From an uncultured Oscillospiraceae bacterium (GTDB taxonomy: Bacteria; Bacillota; Clostridia; Oscillospirales; Ruminococcaceae): a stretch of 20,039 nt of DNA. Under the pieces are notes generated by a model. It saw only the letters and a list, made by a program, of their open reading frames with translations. It searched no databases and had not been told where the DNA came from. Below are positions 12,774 through 20,039 of this stretch, one piece after another. The translations under genes were made by a program, and so were the position numbers. The number at the start of each line of letters is the position of its first letter. Positions within the stretch are counted from its first letter, which is position 1. The stretch lies in NCBI GenBank assembly GCA_934539585.1, contig CAKTCT010000049.1, positions 1 to 20,039 on the forward strand. The letters are read 5' to 3'.

Positions 12774-13174
12774 GAAAAGTGATCACCTACGGGACCTTTG
12801 ATCTGCTCCATTACGGCCATATCAATCTGCTGAAGCGGGCCAAGGAGCAGGGAGACTATCTGATTGTGGCTCTGTCCACCGATGAGTTCAACCGGGGCAA
12901 GGGCAAGGAGTGCTATTTTCCCTATGAGGTCCGCAAGCAGCTTCTGGAGGCCATCCGGTACGTGGACCTGGTCATCCCCGAGACCTGCTGGGAGCAGAAG
13001 ATCGACGACGTCAAGGAGTTCAAGGTAGACGTCTTTGTCATGGGCGATGACTGGAAGGGAAAGTTCGATTTCCTGAAGGACTACTGCGAGGTGCTGTACC
13101 TGCCCCGGACGCCGGAAATCTCCACCACCAAGATCAAGCACGATCTGGAGAGCCAGGAGAAGGCCAATGGGTAA
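12770..13174 (+). CDS. tagD: Glycerol-3-phosphate cytidylyltransferase TagD
   Basis: A 134-residue enzyme that makes CDP-glycerol from CTP and glycerol 3-phosphate. GTFDLLHYGHINLLKRA contains the HxGH motif (H14, H17), WEQKIDDVKEF and VMGDDWKGKFDFL are typical of the family, and RTPEISTTKIK (R113-K123) is the second signature. The length matches TagD/TarD. The start overlaps the preceding gene by four bases (ATGA), so CDP-glycerol synthesis is coupled to the transferase that uses it. Confidence 0.96.
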   Translation: MRKVITYGTFDLLHYGHINLLKRAKEQGDYLIVALSTDEFNRGKGKECYFPYEVRKQLLEAIRYVDLVIPETCWEQKIDDVKEFKVDVFVMGDDWKGKFDFLKDYCEVLYLPRTPEISTTKIKHDLESQEKANG

Positions 13175-14267
13175 GGTGAAGATTCTGACGGGGGTGATTG
13201 GGAAGGGAAAGGGCGGCATGTCCCTGTTTGCCGTGGGGCTTTTTGAGCGGCTGGACCCGGAAAAGTTCGACGTCACCTTTCTGACCAACGACCCGGAGCC
13301 CTACTTCGGGAAGGAAATTCTGGCCCACGGCGGGCATCTGGCGTATATTCCGTCCCGGCTGCGGTATCCGCTGGCCCACAAAAAGGCGCTGCGGAAAATT
13401 CTCCGGGAGGGGAATTTCGACGTCTGCCACATTCATCTTTCCACGGCCAGCAACATCGATCCGCTCATCGAGGCCCATCGGGCGGGGGTCCTCAGGGTCA
13501 TTGCCCACTCCCATAACACCGGGGTGGAGGGGAACGCCCTGGCCCGGCTGCTCCACCGGAAAAACGCGGGAAAGATTCAGAAATACACCACCGACCGCCT
13601 GGCCTGTTCTAGGCTGGCCGGGGAGTTCATGTACGCAGGGGCGGACTTCACTGTGGTGAAAAACGCCATCGACCTGGACCGCTTCGCCTACTCCCCGGAG
13701 ACCCGGCGGCGGATGCGGGAGCAATTGGGATTCGGGGACAAGCTGGTGGTGGGACACATCGGGCGGATGTCCATGCAGAAAAATCCCCGGTATCTGCTGG
13801 AGACCTTCCGGGCGGTGAAGGACCTGGAGCCGGAAAGCGTCCTCTGCTATGTGGGGGACGGCCCCATGGAAGGGGAGATCCGGCAGCACGCCGAGGAATT
13901 GGGCATCCTGCCGGACATTGTTTTCACCGGCCAGGTGCCGAATCCCCAGGACTATCTCTGCGCCTTCGACTGCTTCTTGCTGCCCTCTTTGTTTGAAGGG
14001 CTGGGGTTTGTGGTCATCGAGTCCGCCTGTTCGGGGCTGGTGTGCTTTGCTTCCGATGTGATCCCGGAGGAAGCGCGGGTCTGCGACCTGGTCCGGACCT
14101 TCTCACTGTCGGAGAAGCCGGAAGCGGTGGCCAAACGCATCGTCTCCCAGCGGCAGGACCCGGCGGTCCGGGCCGGACAGGGGGAGCGGCTGCGGGAACT
14201 GGGTTACGACTTCGCCTCCCAGAAGCGGCAGGTGGAGGCCATTTATACCGGCGAGAGGAGTTTGTAA
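13167..14267 (+). CDS. Glycosyltransferase family 4 (GT-B, EpsF-like)
   Basis: A 366-residue GT-B glycosyltransferase. The N-terminal acceptor domain opens with KILTGVIGKGKGGMSLFAVGLFERL, whose glycine-rich loop and HIHLSTASNIDPL are usual for GT4. The donor domain holds VGHIGRMSMQKNP, CYVGDGPMEGEI and LPSLFEGLGFVVIESACSGL with the E-x7-E pair (E277, E285). It adds one sugar to the lipid-linked repeat unit at the cytoplasmic face. The start overlaps tagD by 8 bases. The sugar donor cannot be told from sequence. Confidence 0.92.
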   Translation: MGKVKILTGVIGKGKGGMSLFAVGLFERLDPEKFDVTFLTNDPEPYFGKEILAHGGHLAYIPSRLRYPLAHKKALRKILREGNFDVCHIHLSTASNIDPLIEAHRAGVLRVIAHSHNTGVEGNALARLLHRKNAGKIQKYTTDRLACSRLAGEFMYAGADFTVVKNAIDLDRFAYSPETRRRMREQLGFGDKLVVGHIGRMSMQKNPRYLLETFRAVKDLEPESVLCYVGDGPMEGEIRQHAEELGILPDIVFTGQVPNPQDYLCAFDCFLLPSLFEGLGFVVIESACSGLVCFASDVIPEEARVCDLVRTFSLSEKPEAVAKRIVSQRQDPAVRAGQGERLRELGYDFASQKRQVEAIYTGERSL

Positions 14268-15836
14268 ATGGAAGAACGACACAGTAAACTTTGGAGCGTC
14301 CTGGACGTTCTCTTTTCTCATGAAGCCTATCGGATCGGGCTGCTGCTGCTGGTCACCCTGCGGAGCTGCCAGCTGCTAAACCCCTATATCGGGCCTCTGG
14401 TCAAGTGGACGCTGCTTTGGGCGGCGGCCATTCTCGTTCGGGACCTGTTTACCAAGCGGCTGCTGTTCCGGAACCGGTTCCGGGGGGTGCTGATTTTATT
14501 CTTGTTGGCTTACGGCGTGACCTGCATCACCCAGCTTCACAATCAGCTGGCCCGGAACGTGGCCATGCTCTTTTACATGACCGCAAACCTTATGGTGGTT
14601 TATGCTTACGATCCGGAGAAGAAGCCCGGCGCGGTGAAGGAGGAGATTCTCCGGCTGAGCCACGCCTTTATGTACCTGACCTTCTCCGGCCATATTATCA
14701 GTCTGCTGGCCTTTGTCATGAACGTCCGCTACCGCTTCACCTATATGGAAGGGGAATTCGAGCGGCGGTGCTGGCTGGGCTTTTATAACGGGCGGCTGTG
14801 GGGATTTTTCACCAATCCCAACGCGGCCAGCAACTTCGCGGTGCTGAATCTGATGATGATGGTGGTCTGCCTGACCATTCTGGGGCGGAACATCACCAAG
14901 GGGCGGAAGCGGTTCTATATTGCCAACCTTATTGTGCAGTCGCTGATCTTTTTCCTGTCCAACTCCCGGAGCTCCTGGCTCTGCGTGTACTTCTTCCTGC
15001 TTATCGTGCCTTTCCTGGGGCTGATGTATGGGAAGGACCACCCCTTCCAGGGGAAAAAACTGCCCTGGAAGACCATGGTCCGGCGGGCGGCTGCGGTGGC
15101 CGCGGCGGCGATCCTGCTGTACACCGGCGGGGATACCATCGCCAAGGACCTGCTGCCCCATTTCATCATCCGGACCAACTATTTCAGCCAGCAGCTGGCG
15201 CAGCTTCCCGGCAGCGACATGCCTGACGCCGACGAGGACCCGGAGCTGGACGAGACGCCTACCAATCTGGAGCGGGAGGACTTCGGCGCCAAGCTGGGCG
15301 GCCGGTACTACCTCTGGCGGGCCGGGGCCCTTATCGTCAAGAACCATCCCATTCTGGGCGTAGGTGCGGAGAATATCGAGAGCTATGCCAAGGAGTATGC
15401 GCCCCGGCCGGTGTCTGACCCTACGGCGGAGCCGTATCTCCCCGGCATCCAGGATGGGCTGCACAACATTCTGTTCCAGATCGCTGCATCCTCGGGGCTG
15501 GTGGGCCTGCTGCTCATGGGCATCGTGGCCGTGGGATTTTTGTGGCGGCTGGTGCGGTACGCCATCTGGGCCTGTAAGAAAAAGTGCGTCTGCCCCACAG
15601 TGCTGGCGCTGGGAGCGCTGATCCTGACCATGCTGTTCCGCAGCATGACCGAGACCGGGCTCATCTACGGCGTTTATTACACCTCCATTATCTTCTGGAG
15701 CGCCGTCAGCGGGGTTCTCTGCCTCATCGAGCAGCAGACCGCCGGGGACCCGGCCTGGAGCAGACAGCCGCTGCTGGCACGGGTCGAGGCGAAAATCTTC
15801 CGGCGGAAGGGCCAGGAGGGCGTGAACCATGGCTGA
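14268..15836 (+). CDS. O-antigen ligase / polymerase family membrane protein (Wzy/WaaL-like)
   Basis: A 522-residue membrane protein with about ten to twelve hydrophobic segments. A long outer loop (about residues 290-420) contains acidic stretches such as DADEDPELDETPTNLEREDF. The Wzy_C signature is seen in LSNSRSSWLCVYFFLLIVPF, in NHPILGVGAENIESYAKEY after the loop, and in GLHNILFQIAASSGLVGLLL with the conserved histidine. Such proteins polymerise lipid-linked repeat units or ligate finished glycan to an acceptor outside the membrane. With a flippase and no second Wzy candidate nearby, polymerase is more likely. GAGGAG precedes the ATG, one base from the upstream stop. Confidence 0.88.
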   Translation: MEERHSKLWSVLDVLFSHEAYRIGLLLLVTLRSCQLLNPYIGPLVKWTLLWAAAILVRDLFTKRLLFRNRFRGVLILFLLAYGVTCITQLHNQLARNVAMLFYMTANLMVVYAYDPEKKPGAVKEEILRLSHAFMYLTFSGHIISLLAFVMNVRYRFTYMEGEFERRCWLGFYNGRLWGFFTNPNAASNFAVLNLMMMVVCLTILGRNITKGRKRFYIANLIVQSLIFFLSNSRSSWLCVYFFLLIVPFLGLMYGKDHPFQGKKLPWKTMVRRAAAVAAAAILLYTGGDTIAKDLLPHFIIRTNYFSQQLAQLPGSDMPDADEDPELDETPTNLEREDFGAKLGGRYYLWRAGALIVKNHPILGVGAENIESYAKEYAPRPVSDPTAEPYLPGIQDGLHNILFQIAASSGLVGLLLMGIVAVGFLWRLVRYAIWACKKKCVCPTVLALGALILTMLFRSMTETGLIYGVYYTSIIFWSAVSGVLCLIEQQTAGDPAWSRQPLLARVEAKIFRRKGQEGVNHG

Positions 15837-16665
15837 TTCTTTGGTCAAGGCTCTGCAGGAGCAGAGTTTGGACATTCTTACGGTCATCGACCGGGTGGCA
15901 AGGGAGCATGGGATTCCCTACTACCTCTTTTACGGGACGGAGCTGGGGGCCGTGCGGCACCAGGGGTTCATTCCCTGGGACGACGACGTGGACGTGATCC
16001 TTTTCCGGAAGGATTTTGAGGCTTTCCGGAAAGCCTGGATGGAAAATCCCCCGGCGGGATACTTTTACCAGGACATCGACACCGAGCCCAATTACAACCA
16101 GAAAATCGTCAAGATCCGCAAGGACCATACGGCTCTGGTGGAAACCAAATTCAAGGACGTGGAGATGCACCACGGGGTGTGGGTGGACCTGTTCGTCCTG
16201 GACGATTATGTGAAGAACCCCTTCCTCCGGCGGGTGGGGGAACTGATCACCATGTTCGACTACAACGCCGTCCGGGATTACCGCCCCGGCGGGAAGCGGG
16301 GGGCGCTGTATGCGGTGACCAACCGGATTTTCCGGAAGGGGGGCATCTACCGGTGGTGGTACCGGAAGGTCTACCCCAAGCTCAAAAAGGACCCGGAGAT
16401 GTGCAGCGACATCACCTCCTTTACCTTCAGCCACAAGTACGATTTCCGGCGGGAGTGGCTGGGAACGCCCCAGTACCTGCCCTTTGAGGGGGCACTGCTG
16501 CCGGTGCCGGCGGATACCGACGCCACGCTGCGGGTCTGCTACGGCGATTATATGACGCCGCCGCCTCCGGAGCAGCAGGTGTCCAACCACCACCCCTACT
16601 ACTTCTCTCCCGACCGGGACTATCATCCCGGCATGGACGTGGGGAAAGGAGGGGCTAATGGCTAA
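15829..16665 (+). CDS. LicD-family phosphotransferase
   Basis: A 278-residue LicD family protein. The defining segment GIPYYLFYGTELGAVRHQGFIPWDDDVDVILFRKDFEAF (about residues 27-65) contains the nucleotidyltransferase-fold metal residues in DDDVD. LicD proteins move phosphocholine from CDP-choline to teichoic acid or capsule sugars; related fukutin-type enzymes move ribitol phosphate. No licA, licB or licC is in the window, while tagD provides CDP-glycerol, so glycerol phosphate is an alternative donor group; this is inference. GGAGGG lies 8 bases upstream, and the start overlaps the ligase gene by 8 bases. Confidence 0.92.
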   Translation: MADSLVKALQEQSLDILTVIDRVAREHGIPYYLFYGTELGAVRHQGFIPWDDDVDVILFRKDFEAFRKAWMENPPAGYFYQDIDTEPNYNQKIVKIRKDHTALVETKFKDVEMHHGVWVDLFVLDDYVKNPFLRRVGELITMFDYNAVRDYRPGGKRGALYAVTNRIFRKGGIYRWWYRKVYPKLKKDPEMCSDITSFTFSHKYDFRREWLGTPQYLPFEGALLPVPADTDATLRVCYGDYMTPPPPEQQVSNHHPYYFSPDRDYHPGMDVGKGGANG

Positions 16666-18112
16666 ATCCATCGCGGCCAATTCTCTTTATAACTTCGCCC
16701 TGAAGTTTTTCCGGCTGATTCTGCCCATTCTGGTCAGCACCTATATTCTGCACACCCTGGACCCCACGCTGTACGGGATTTTTTCCGACGCGGAGACCTG
16801 GGTGGCCATTGCCCTGATCTTCGGGGTCTACGCCTACGGCATCCGGGAGGCCGCCCGGGTCCGGGACGACAAGCAGAAGAGCCGGGAGCTGTTTACCAGC
16901 CTGTTCCTCATCAACCTGGTGATGAACGCTGTGGTTCTGGCAGTGTACAGCGGCGTGGTGCTCCTGACCGTGGACCAGGTGGGGCGGGGCATCTATCTGA
17001 TCCTGGGGCTCAAGGTCTTTGCCAACTTCTTTATGGTGGAGTGGCTCAACGAAGCCTTTGAGAACTACCGGTTCATCACCATCAAGACCATTGTGGTCCG
17101 GCTCATCTACATGGTGCTGATTTTTGCCTGCATCCACAAGCCGGAGGACATTCTGGTCTACTGCATCATCATCGTGGCCATGGACCTGCTGAACAATCTG
17201 CTGAGCTTTGTCTATATCAACCGGCGGATTCCCCTGTGCTTCCGGCACCTGGAGATCAGGAAGCACATCCTGCCCATTTGCAGCATGCTGGTCATCTCCA
17301 ACGTGAACCTGCTGTACACCCGGCTGGACCGGGTGATGCTGGGGCAGGTGCTGGGGACGGACCTGGTGCCCCTGTACTCCATTCCCCAGGCGGTGACGGA
17401 CATGATCTCCACCCTCATCGCCTCCATCGTCATGGTGGCGGTGCCGCGGCTGGCCTATTACAGCGAGGACCATCCCAAGGAGTACCTGGAGCTGCTGAAC
17501 CGGAGCTACCGGAGCTTCATGCTGGTGGTGTTCCCGGCCTGCATCGGCATGGCCTGCCTGTCCCGGGAGATCATCCAGCTGTACAGCGGAAGCAGCTACG
17601 ACGGGGCTATTCCGGTGCTGGCGATTTTTGCCATCCGGAGCATCGAGTCCTCGGTGTACATGGTCTGCGCCAACCAGATTCTGTATATCAAGAACCAGGA
17701 GAAGTTCCTGGTGCGGATGCTTCTGATGGGAGGCATCCTGAACGCCGTGCTCAACGGCCTGGCGGTCTGGGCGGGGGTGTTTTCGCCGGCGGTGGCCATT
17801 CTCACCACCTTTCTGGCGGAGATCGTCCTCATGGCGGTGCTGCTGCGGTATATCCAGAAGGAGATGGAGATTCCCTTCTACTTCTTCACCAAGACCAACA
17901 TGAAGTATCTGGCCCTGTCCCTGACCTTTCTGCCGGTGACGTATGGGGTCCATCTGCTGGGCTTCGGCAATGTGGTCAACGTGATTCTGGTGGTGCCGGT
18001 GTGCGTGCTGATCTACTTCGGCGTGCTGCTGCTGACCAAGGACGAGACCATGTGGTTCCTGAGCCAGAAGGTGCTGTCCACCTTGCTGGGGCGGTTCCGG
18101 AAATCCAAATAG
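16658..18112 (+). CDS. Polysaccharide flippase (Wzx-like, MOP superfamily)
   Basis: A 484-residue integral membrane protein with about 12-14 hydrophobic segments. The N-terminus SLYNFALKFFRLILPILVSTYILHTLDPTLYGIFS is the usual RfbX/Wzx opening, and AIFAIRSIESSVYMVCANQILYIKNQEKFLVRMLLMGGILNAVLN is typical of the second half. It would move lipid-linked repeat units across the membrane for the polymerase. The start overlaps licD by 8 bases and the gene is last in the operon, followed at once by a strong terminator. Confidence 0.93.
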   Translation: MAKSIAANSLYNFALKFFRLILPILVSTYILHTLDPTLYGIFSDAETWVAIALIFGVYAYGIREAARVRDDKQKSRELFTSLFLINLVMNAVVLAVYSGVVLLTVDQVGRGIYLILGLKVFANFFMVEWLNEAFENYRFITIKTIVVRLIYMVLIFACIHKPEDILVYCIIIVAMDLLNNLLSFVYINRRIPLCFRHLEIRKHILPICSMLVISNVNLLYTRLDRVMLGQVLGTDLVPLYSIPQAVTDMISTLIASIVMVAVPRLAYYSEDHPKEYLELLNRSYRSFMLVVFPACIGMACLSREIIQLYSGSSYDGAIPVLAIFAIRSIESSVYMVCANQILYIKNQEKFLVRMLLMGGILNAVLNGLAVWAGVFSPAVAILTTFLAEIVLMAVLLRYIQKEMEIPFYFFTKTNMKYLALSLTFLPVTYGVHLLGFGNVVNVILVVPVCVLIYFGVLLLTKDETMWFLSQKVLSTLLGRFRKSK

Positions 18113-18155
18113 AAAACGCTGCGGCGGACGGAAAAGCGTCTGCCGCAGCGTTTTT
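18113..18155. terminator. Bidirectional terminator between flippase and pseudouridine synthase genes
   Basis: An 18-bp stem (AAAACGCTGCGGCGGACG, one wobble pair) with a 6-base loop is flanked by A and T runs on both sides, so it can end the plus-strand polysaccharide operon and the converging minus-strand operon. Confidence 0.92.
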
Positions 18156-18158
18156 GCA

Positions 18159-19013
18159 TCAGGGGGTCAGGAGGGCCGCCATGTCCGGCGGGAGGGGAGC
18201 GGAAACGCGGATAGGCTCCCCGGTGAAGGGTTGGAGGAAGGACATCTCCGCGCAGTGGAGGGCCTGGCGGGAGATGCGGCCGGTGTGACCGCCGTAGAGG
18301 TCGTCTCCGGCCAGGGGGTAGCCCAGCCAGGAGAAGTGGACCCGGATCTGGTGGGTCCGGCCGGTCTCCAGCCGGACGGAGACCAGGGTGCAGCCGTTTC
18401 CCCGCCGGAGGACCCGGTAGTGGGTGACGGCGCTCTGGCCGTCGGGGTCGGGCCGCCGGAGGATGATGGAGCCCTCCACCCGACCGATGGGGACGGTGAT
18501 GGTGCCTTCGTCGTCGGGGAGGAGGCCCTCGGCGATGGCCAGATACTCCTTCTCCACATGGCCGATGAGGAGCCCGGCGCTGAGGGTGCTTTTGGCGGAC
18601 ATGCAGAGGCCGGTGGTGTTCTTGTCCAGGCGGCTCACCGGCCGGAAGGTCAGGCGGCTTTCGTAGCGGTAGGCGAAGAAGTTCCCCAGGGAGTCGTCCA
18701 CGCCGTCGGCGGCGGGATGAACGGACATGTTGGCGGGCTTGTTGAAGACGATGAGGTCCTCGTCCTCATAAACAATGGGAACGGACAGGCTGCCGTTGGG
18801 GACCAGGGCGCAGGGCTCCTCCTGGAAAGTGATCTCCACCACGTCGCCGGTAAAGACCGGGTCCACCATCCGGCGGTGGGCGCCGTTGACCGTCATGCCG
18901 CCCCGCTTCAGCTCCACGATGAGCCGGTGGGAGTAGCGGTGGCTCCCCCGGAGGAAGTCCTGGAGCCGCTTGCCGTCGGCGCTGGCCGGTACTGTGTAGC
19001 GAAAGGTTTTCAC
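18159..19013 (-). CDS. RluA-family pseudouridine synthase
   Basis: A 284-residue RNA pseudouridine synthase. Residues about 12-60 form an S4-like RNA-binding domain (KRLQDFLRGSHRYSHRLIVELKRGGMTVNG). The catalytic domain has PVSRLDKNTTGL with the nucleophile Asp (D130), where many relatives have HRLD. Also visible are VPIVYEDEDLIVFNKPANMSVHP and RLETGRTHQIRVHFSWLGYPLAGDDLYGG, both hallmarks of RluA/RluD/RluC-type enzymes. The GTG start at 19013 overlaps the TGA of the flavin reductase gene, so the two are coupled. The target uridine in rRNA or tRNA cannot be assigned from sequence. Confidence 0.92.
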   Translation of the reverse strand: MKTFRYTVPASADGKRLQDFLRGSHRYSHRLIVELKRGGMTVNGAHRRMVDPVFTGDVVEITFQEEPCALVPNGSLSVPIVYEDEDLIVFNKPANMSVHPAADGVDDSLGNFFAYRYESRLTFRPVSRLDKNTTGLCMSAKSTLSAGLLIGHVEKEYLAIAEGLLPDDEGTITVPIGRVEGSIILRRPDPDGQSAVTHYRVLRRGNGCTLVSVRLETGRTHQIRVHFSWLGYPLAGDDLYGGHTGRISRQALHCAEMSFLQPFTGEPIRVSAPLPPDMAALLTP

Positions 19014-19510
19014 TTGGTCAGCACCCGGAGGATTTCGCCCATATAGACCGCGTGGTAGTCCTCTTTGGGGTAGCATCCGGCGATGTAGGGGGCCAGGAAG
19101 CCTTCCGGGCGGATGACGTCGGTGTAGATTTTCTTGCATTCAATGACCAGTTTGGCCTCGGCGAAGTGGACGGTTTCGTTTTCAAAGACCGGGGTCAGGC
19201 CCGCTGCGGCGGTTTTGTCCAGGTCCCGGCCGGATCGGCTTCCGCAGAGGTTCAGAGCTGCGCGGTAGGCTTCGTCAAAAAAGGAAAGGGTGAAGCGGTC
19301 GGTGCGGTCGATGAACTCCTTGGTGTAGCGCTGAGGGCGGACATAGACGGTGACGATGTTTTTGTTCCACATGACGCCCATGTTTCCCCAGCTGACGGTC
19401 ATGGGGTTGAAGCTGGCGGCGTCGCCGGCGGTGAGCAGGGCCCAGTCCTTTCCGATGAGGGTGAAGGGATTCAGGGACAGGGCGGCGGGATCGATGGGAT
19501 GAAGGGACAT
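19010..19510 (-). CDS. Flavin reductase-like FMN-binding protein
   Basis: A 166-residue protein of the flavin reductase-like (FMN-binding split barrel) family. WALLTAGDAASFNPMTVSWGNMGVMWNKN is the characteristic FMN-binding start, followed by VYVRPQRYTKEFIDRTDRFTLSFFD and a late LVIECKKIYTD. Related proteins reduce flavin with NAD(P)H or serve as flavoproteins of unknown partner. AAGGAGG lies about 7 bases before the ATG. It is first in a two-gene operon with the pseudouridine synthase and diverges from the rRNA promoter region. Confidence 0.88.
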   Translation of the reverse strand: MSLHPIDPAALSLNPFTLIGKDWALLTAGDAASFNPMTVSWGNMGVMWNKNIVTVYVRPQRYTKEFIDRTDRFTLSFFDEAYRAALNLCGSRSGRDLDKTAAAGLTPVFENETVHFAEAKLVIECKKIYTDVIRPEGFLAPYIAGCYPKEDYHAVYMGEILRVLTK

Positions 19511-19542
19511 AAGGGAACCTCCTTAAAAAAATCGTTTCTATT

Positions 19543-19573
19543 ATTATACCATAACTTTTCGGGAAAGTTTCCC
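19543..19573 (-). promoter_or_regulatory. Flavin reductase promoter: TATAAT -10 with GGGAAA-C-TTTCCC palindrome at -35
   Basis: On the minus strand TATAAT (19543-19548) lies about 30 bases before the start codon. There is no good -35; instead a perfect palindrome GGGAAACTTTCCC (19561-19573) occupies the -30 to -40 position, suggesting control by a bound regulator. Confidence 0.5.
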
Positions 19574-19676
19574 AAAGGCGCAATTTCTGTTTTTATGAAA
19601 ATGGCGGCGGATTTGGTGAAATATTGGAAATAATCCATAAACTTCTGGAAATCGGGGAAAAAGTCCGGGGAAAGCG

Positions 19677-19705
19677 TTGACATCAGCGGCAAATCGTGGT
19701 AAACT
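19677..19705 (+). promoter_or_regulatory. rRNA promoter P1 (TTGACA-17-TAAACT)
   Basis: First of three tandem promoters. Exact consensus -35 and optimal spacer, weaker -10, followed by AACAAAGCTGTC, which recurs in similar form after P2. Confidence 0.7.
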
Positions 19706-19769
19706 AACAAAGCTGTCCGGAAAGACGGCAGACGAAAATCAGAAAACATCGAAAATCAAGAAAAAATTC

Positions 19770-19798
19770 TTGACAAACGCGAAAAGATGTGATATGAT
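19770..19798 (+). promoter_or_regulatory. rRNA promoter P2 (TTGACA-17-TATGAT)
   Basis: Second tandem promoter. Consensus -35, 17-base spacer, followed by AAATAGGCTGTC. Upstream, GAAAA tracts begin every 9 bases at 19733, 19742, 19751 and 19760, resembling an UP element or bent DNA. Confidence 0.85.
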
Positions 19799-19922
19799 AA
19801 ATAGGCTGTCGAAAAACGGAAAACGTGAAACCGTCAAGGGAGACACGGCGAGAAGCTTGTAAAAAGCACACAAGATGTCAGAACGGCGGACGAAAAAAGT
19901 TCAAAAATCTGATAAAAACCTC

Positions 19923-19951
19923 TTGACAAGATCGAGAGAGTGTGCTATAAT
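19923..19951 (+). promoter_or_regulatory. rRNA promoter P3 (TTGACA-17-TATAAT)
   Basis: Third tandem promoter with both hexamers exact consensus, 17-base spacer and extended TGC before the -10, followed by AAATAAGCT. The strongest promoter in the window. Confidence 0.9.
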
Positions 19952-20039
19952 AAATAAGCTTTATCGGACAAGCCGGGCTTTTCCGAAAGCAGCACAGGAG
20001 CTTGAAAATTAAACAATACTGTAAAGAATGAACCGACCT
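19952..20039 (+). other. Probable rRNA operon leader, running off the window
   Basis: No protein gene is supported between 19574 and the window end. After P3 comes a small hairpin-capable stretch (CGGACAAGCC/GGGCTTTTCCG) and CTTGAAAATTAAACAATACTG, the type of sequence found just before 16S rRNA genes in Clostridia. The 16S gene itself is not within the window, so this is inferred from the promoters and leader. Confidence 0.65.

Noticed and set aside
14496..15887. 463-codon open frame on the minus strand
   Set aside because: Antisense to the O-antigen ligase gene, which has membrane segments, family motifs and operon overlaps. The antisense product has no recognisable domain.
16655..17953. 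432-codon His/Gln-rich frame on the minus strand
   Set aside because: Antisense of the flippase gene; the His/Gln bias is the complement of common membrane-protein codons.
19677..19862. 61-codon open frame in the rRNA promoter region
   Set aside because: It starts inside promoter P1 and crosses P2; it has no ribosome binding site and is lysine-rich only because of the A-tracts.

Overview
The window looks like a chromosomal segment of a high-GC, endospore-forming member of Clostridia, most likely Oscillospirales/Oscillospiraceae. The basis is a complete spoIIAA-spoIIAB-sigF sporulation operon, strong AAGGAGG ribosome binding sites, a tetrahydrofolate riboswitch upstream of an ECF-type folate transporter gene, TTGACA/TATAAT promoters, and Firmicutes-type teichoic/capsule genes. 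The exact lineage is inferred.

Layout. (1) 75-1894, minus strand: a DUF2508 gene, then a nucleotidyltransferase-like/HEPN pair of toxin-antitoxin type and a tandem GNAT gene that stops early beside a REP-like sequence. (2) 2041-2214, plus strand: a 57-codon cysteine-rich small protein, divergent from DUF2508. (3) 2218-5588, minus strand: two transcription units. A THF riboswitch leads folT and a Cof-type HAD-GNAT fusion gene; upstream of it is a separate PGP-type HAD-GNAT fusion gene with its own promoter and terminator. (4) 5719-8619, plus strand: Gfo/Idh/MocA oxidoreductase, AraC regulator, second Gfo/Idh/MocA oxidoreductase, probably a carbohydrate-responsive module. (5) 8643-9114: a noncoding array of about 14 consecutive hairpins between convergent genes. 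Its two ends are inverted copies of one 83-85 bp unit and a terminator-like hairpin lies in its middle. (6) 9123-10559, minus strand: the spoIIA operon. (7) 10769-18112, plus strand: a seven-gene surface-polysaccharide operon with many stop/start overlaps (GT2, CDP-glycerol glycerophosphotransferase, tagD, GT4, O-antigen ligase/polymerase, LicD, Wzx-like flippase), closed by a strong terminator. (8) 18159-19510, minus strand: flavin reductase and RluA-type pseudouridine synthase. (9) 19677-20039: three tandem promoters with 17-bp spacers that very probably drive an rRNA operon starting just past the window.

How it fits together. TagD makes CDP-glycerol, which the TagB-like transferase and possibly the LicD protein could add to a glycan built by the two glycosyltransferases, exported by the flippase and polymerised or ligated by the O-antigen ligase homologue. 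No initiating sugar-phosphate transferase is visible. The spoIIA genes control forespore sigma-F activity. The observations most worth a second look are the hairpin array, the two unrelated HAD-GNAT fusions (one under folate control), the HEPN partner with a degenerate catalytic motif, and the possible shared CDP-glycerol donor of the polysaccharide operon. No CRISPR array, tRNA, integrase or insertion-sequence transposase was seen.
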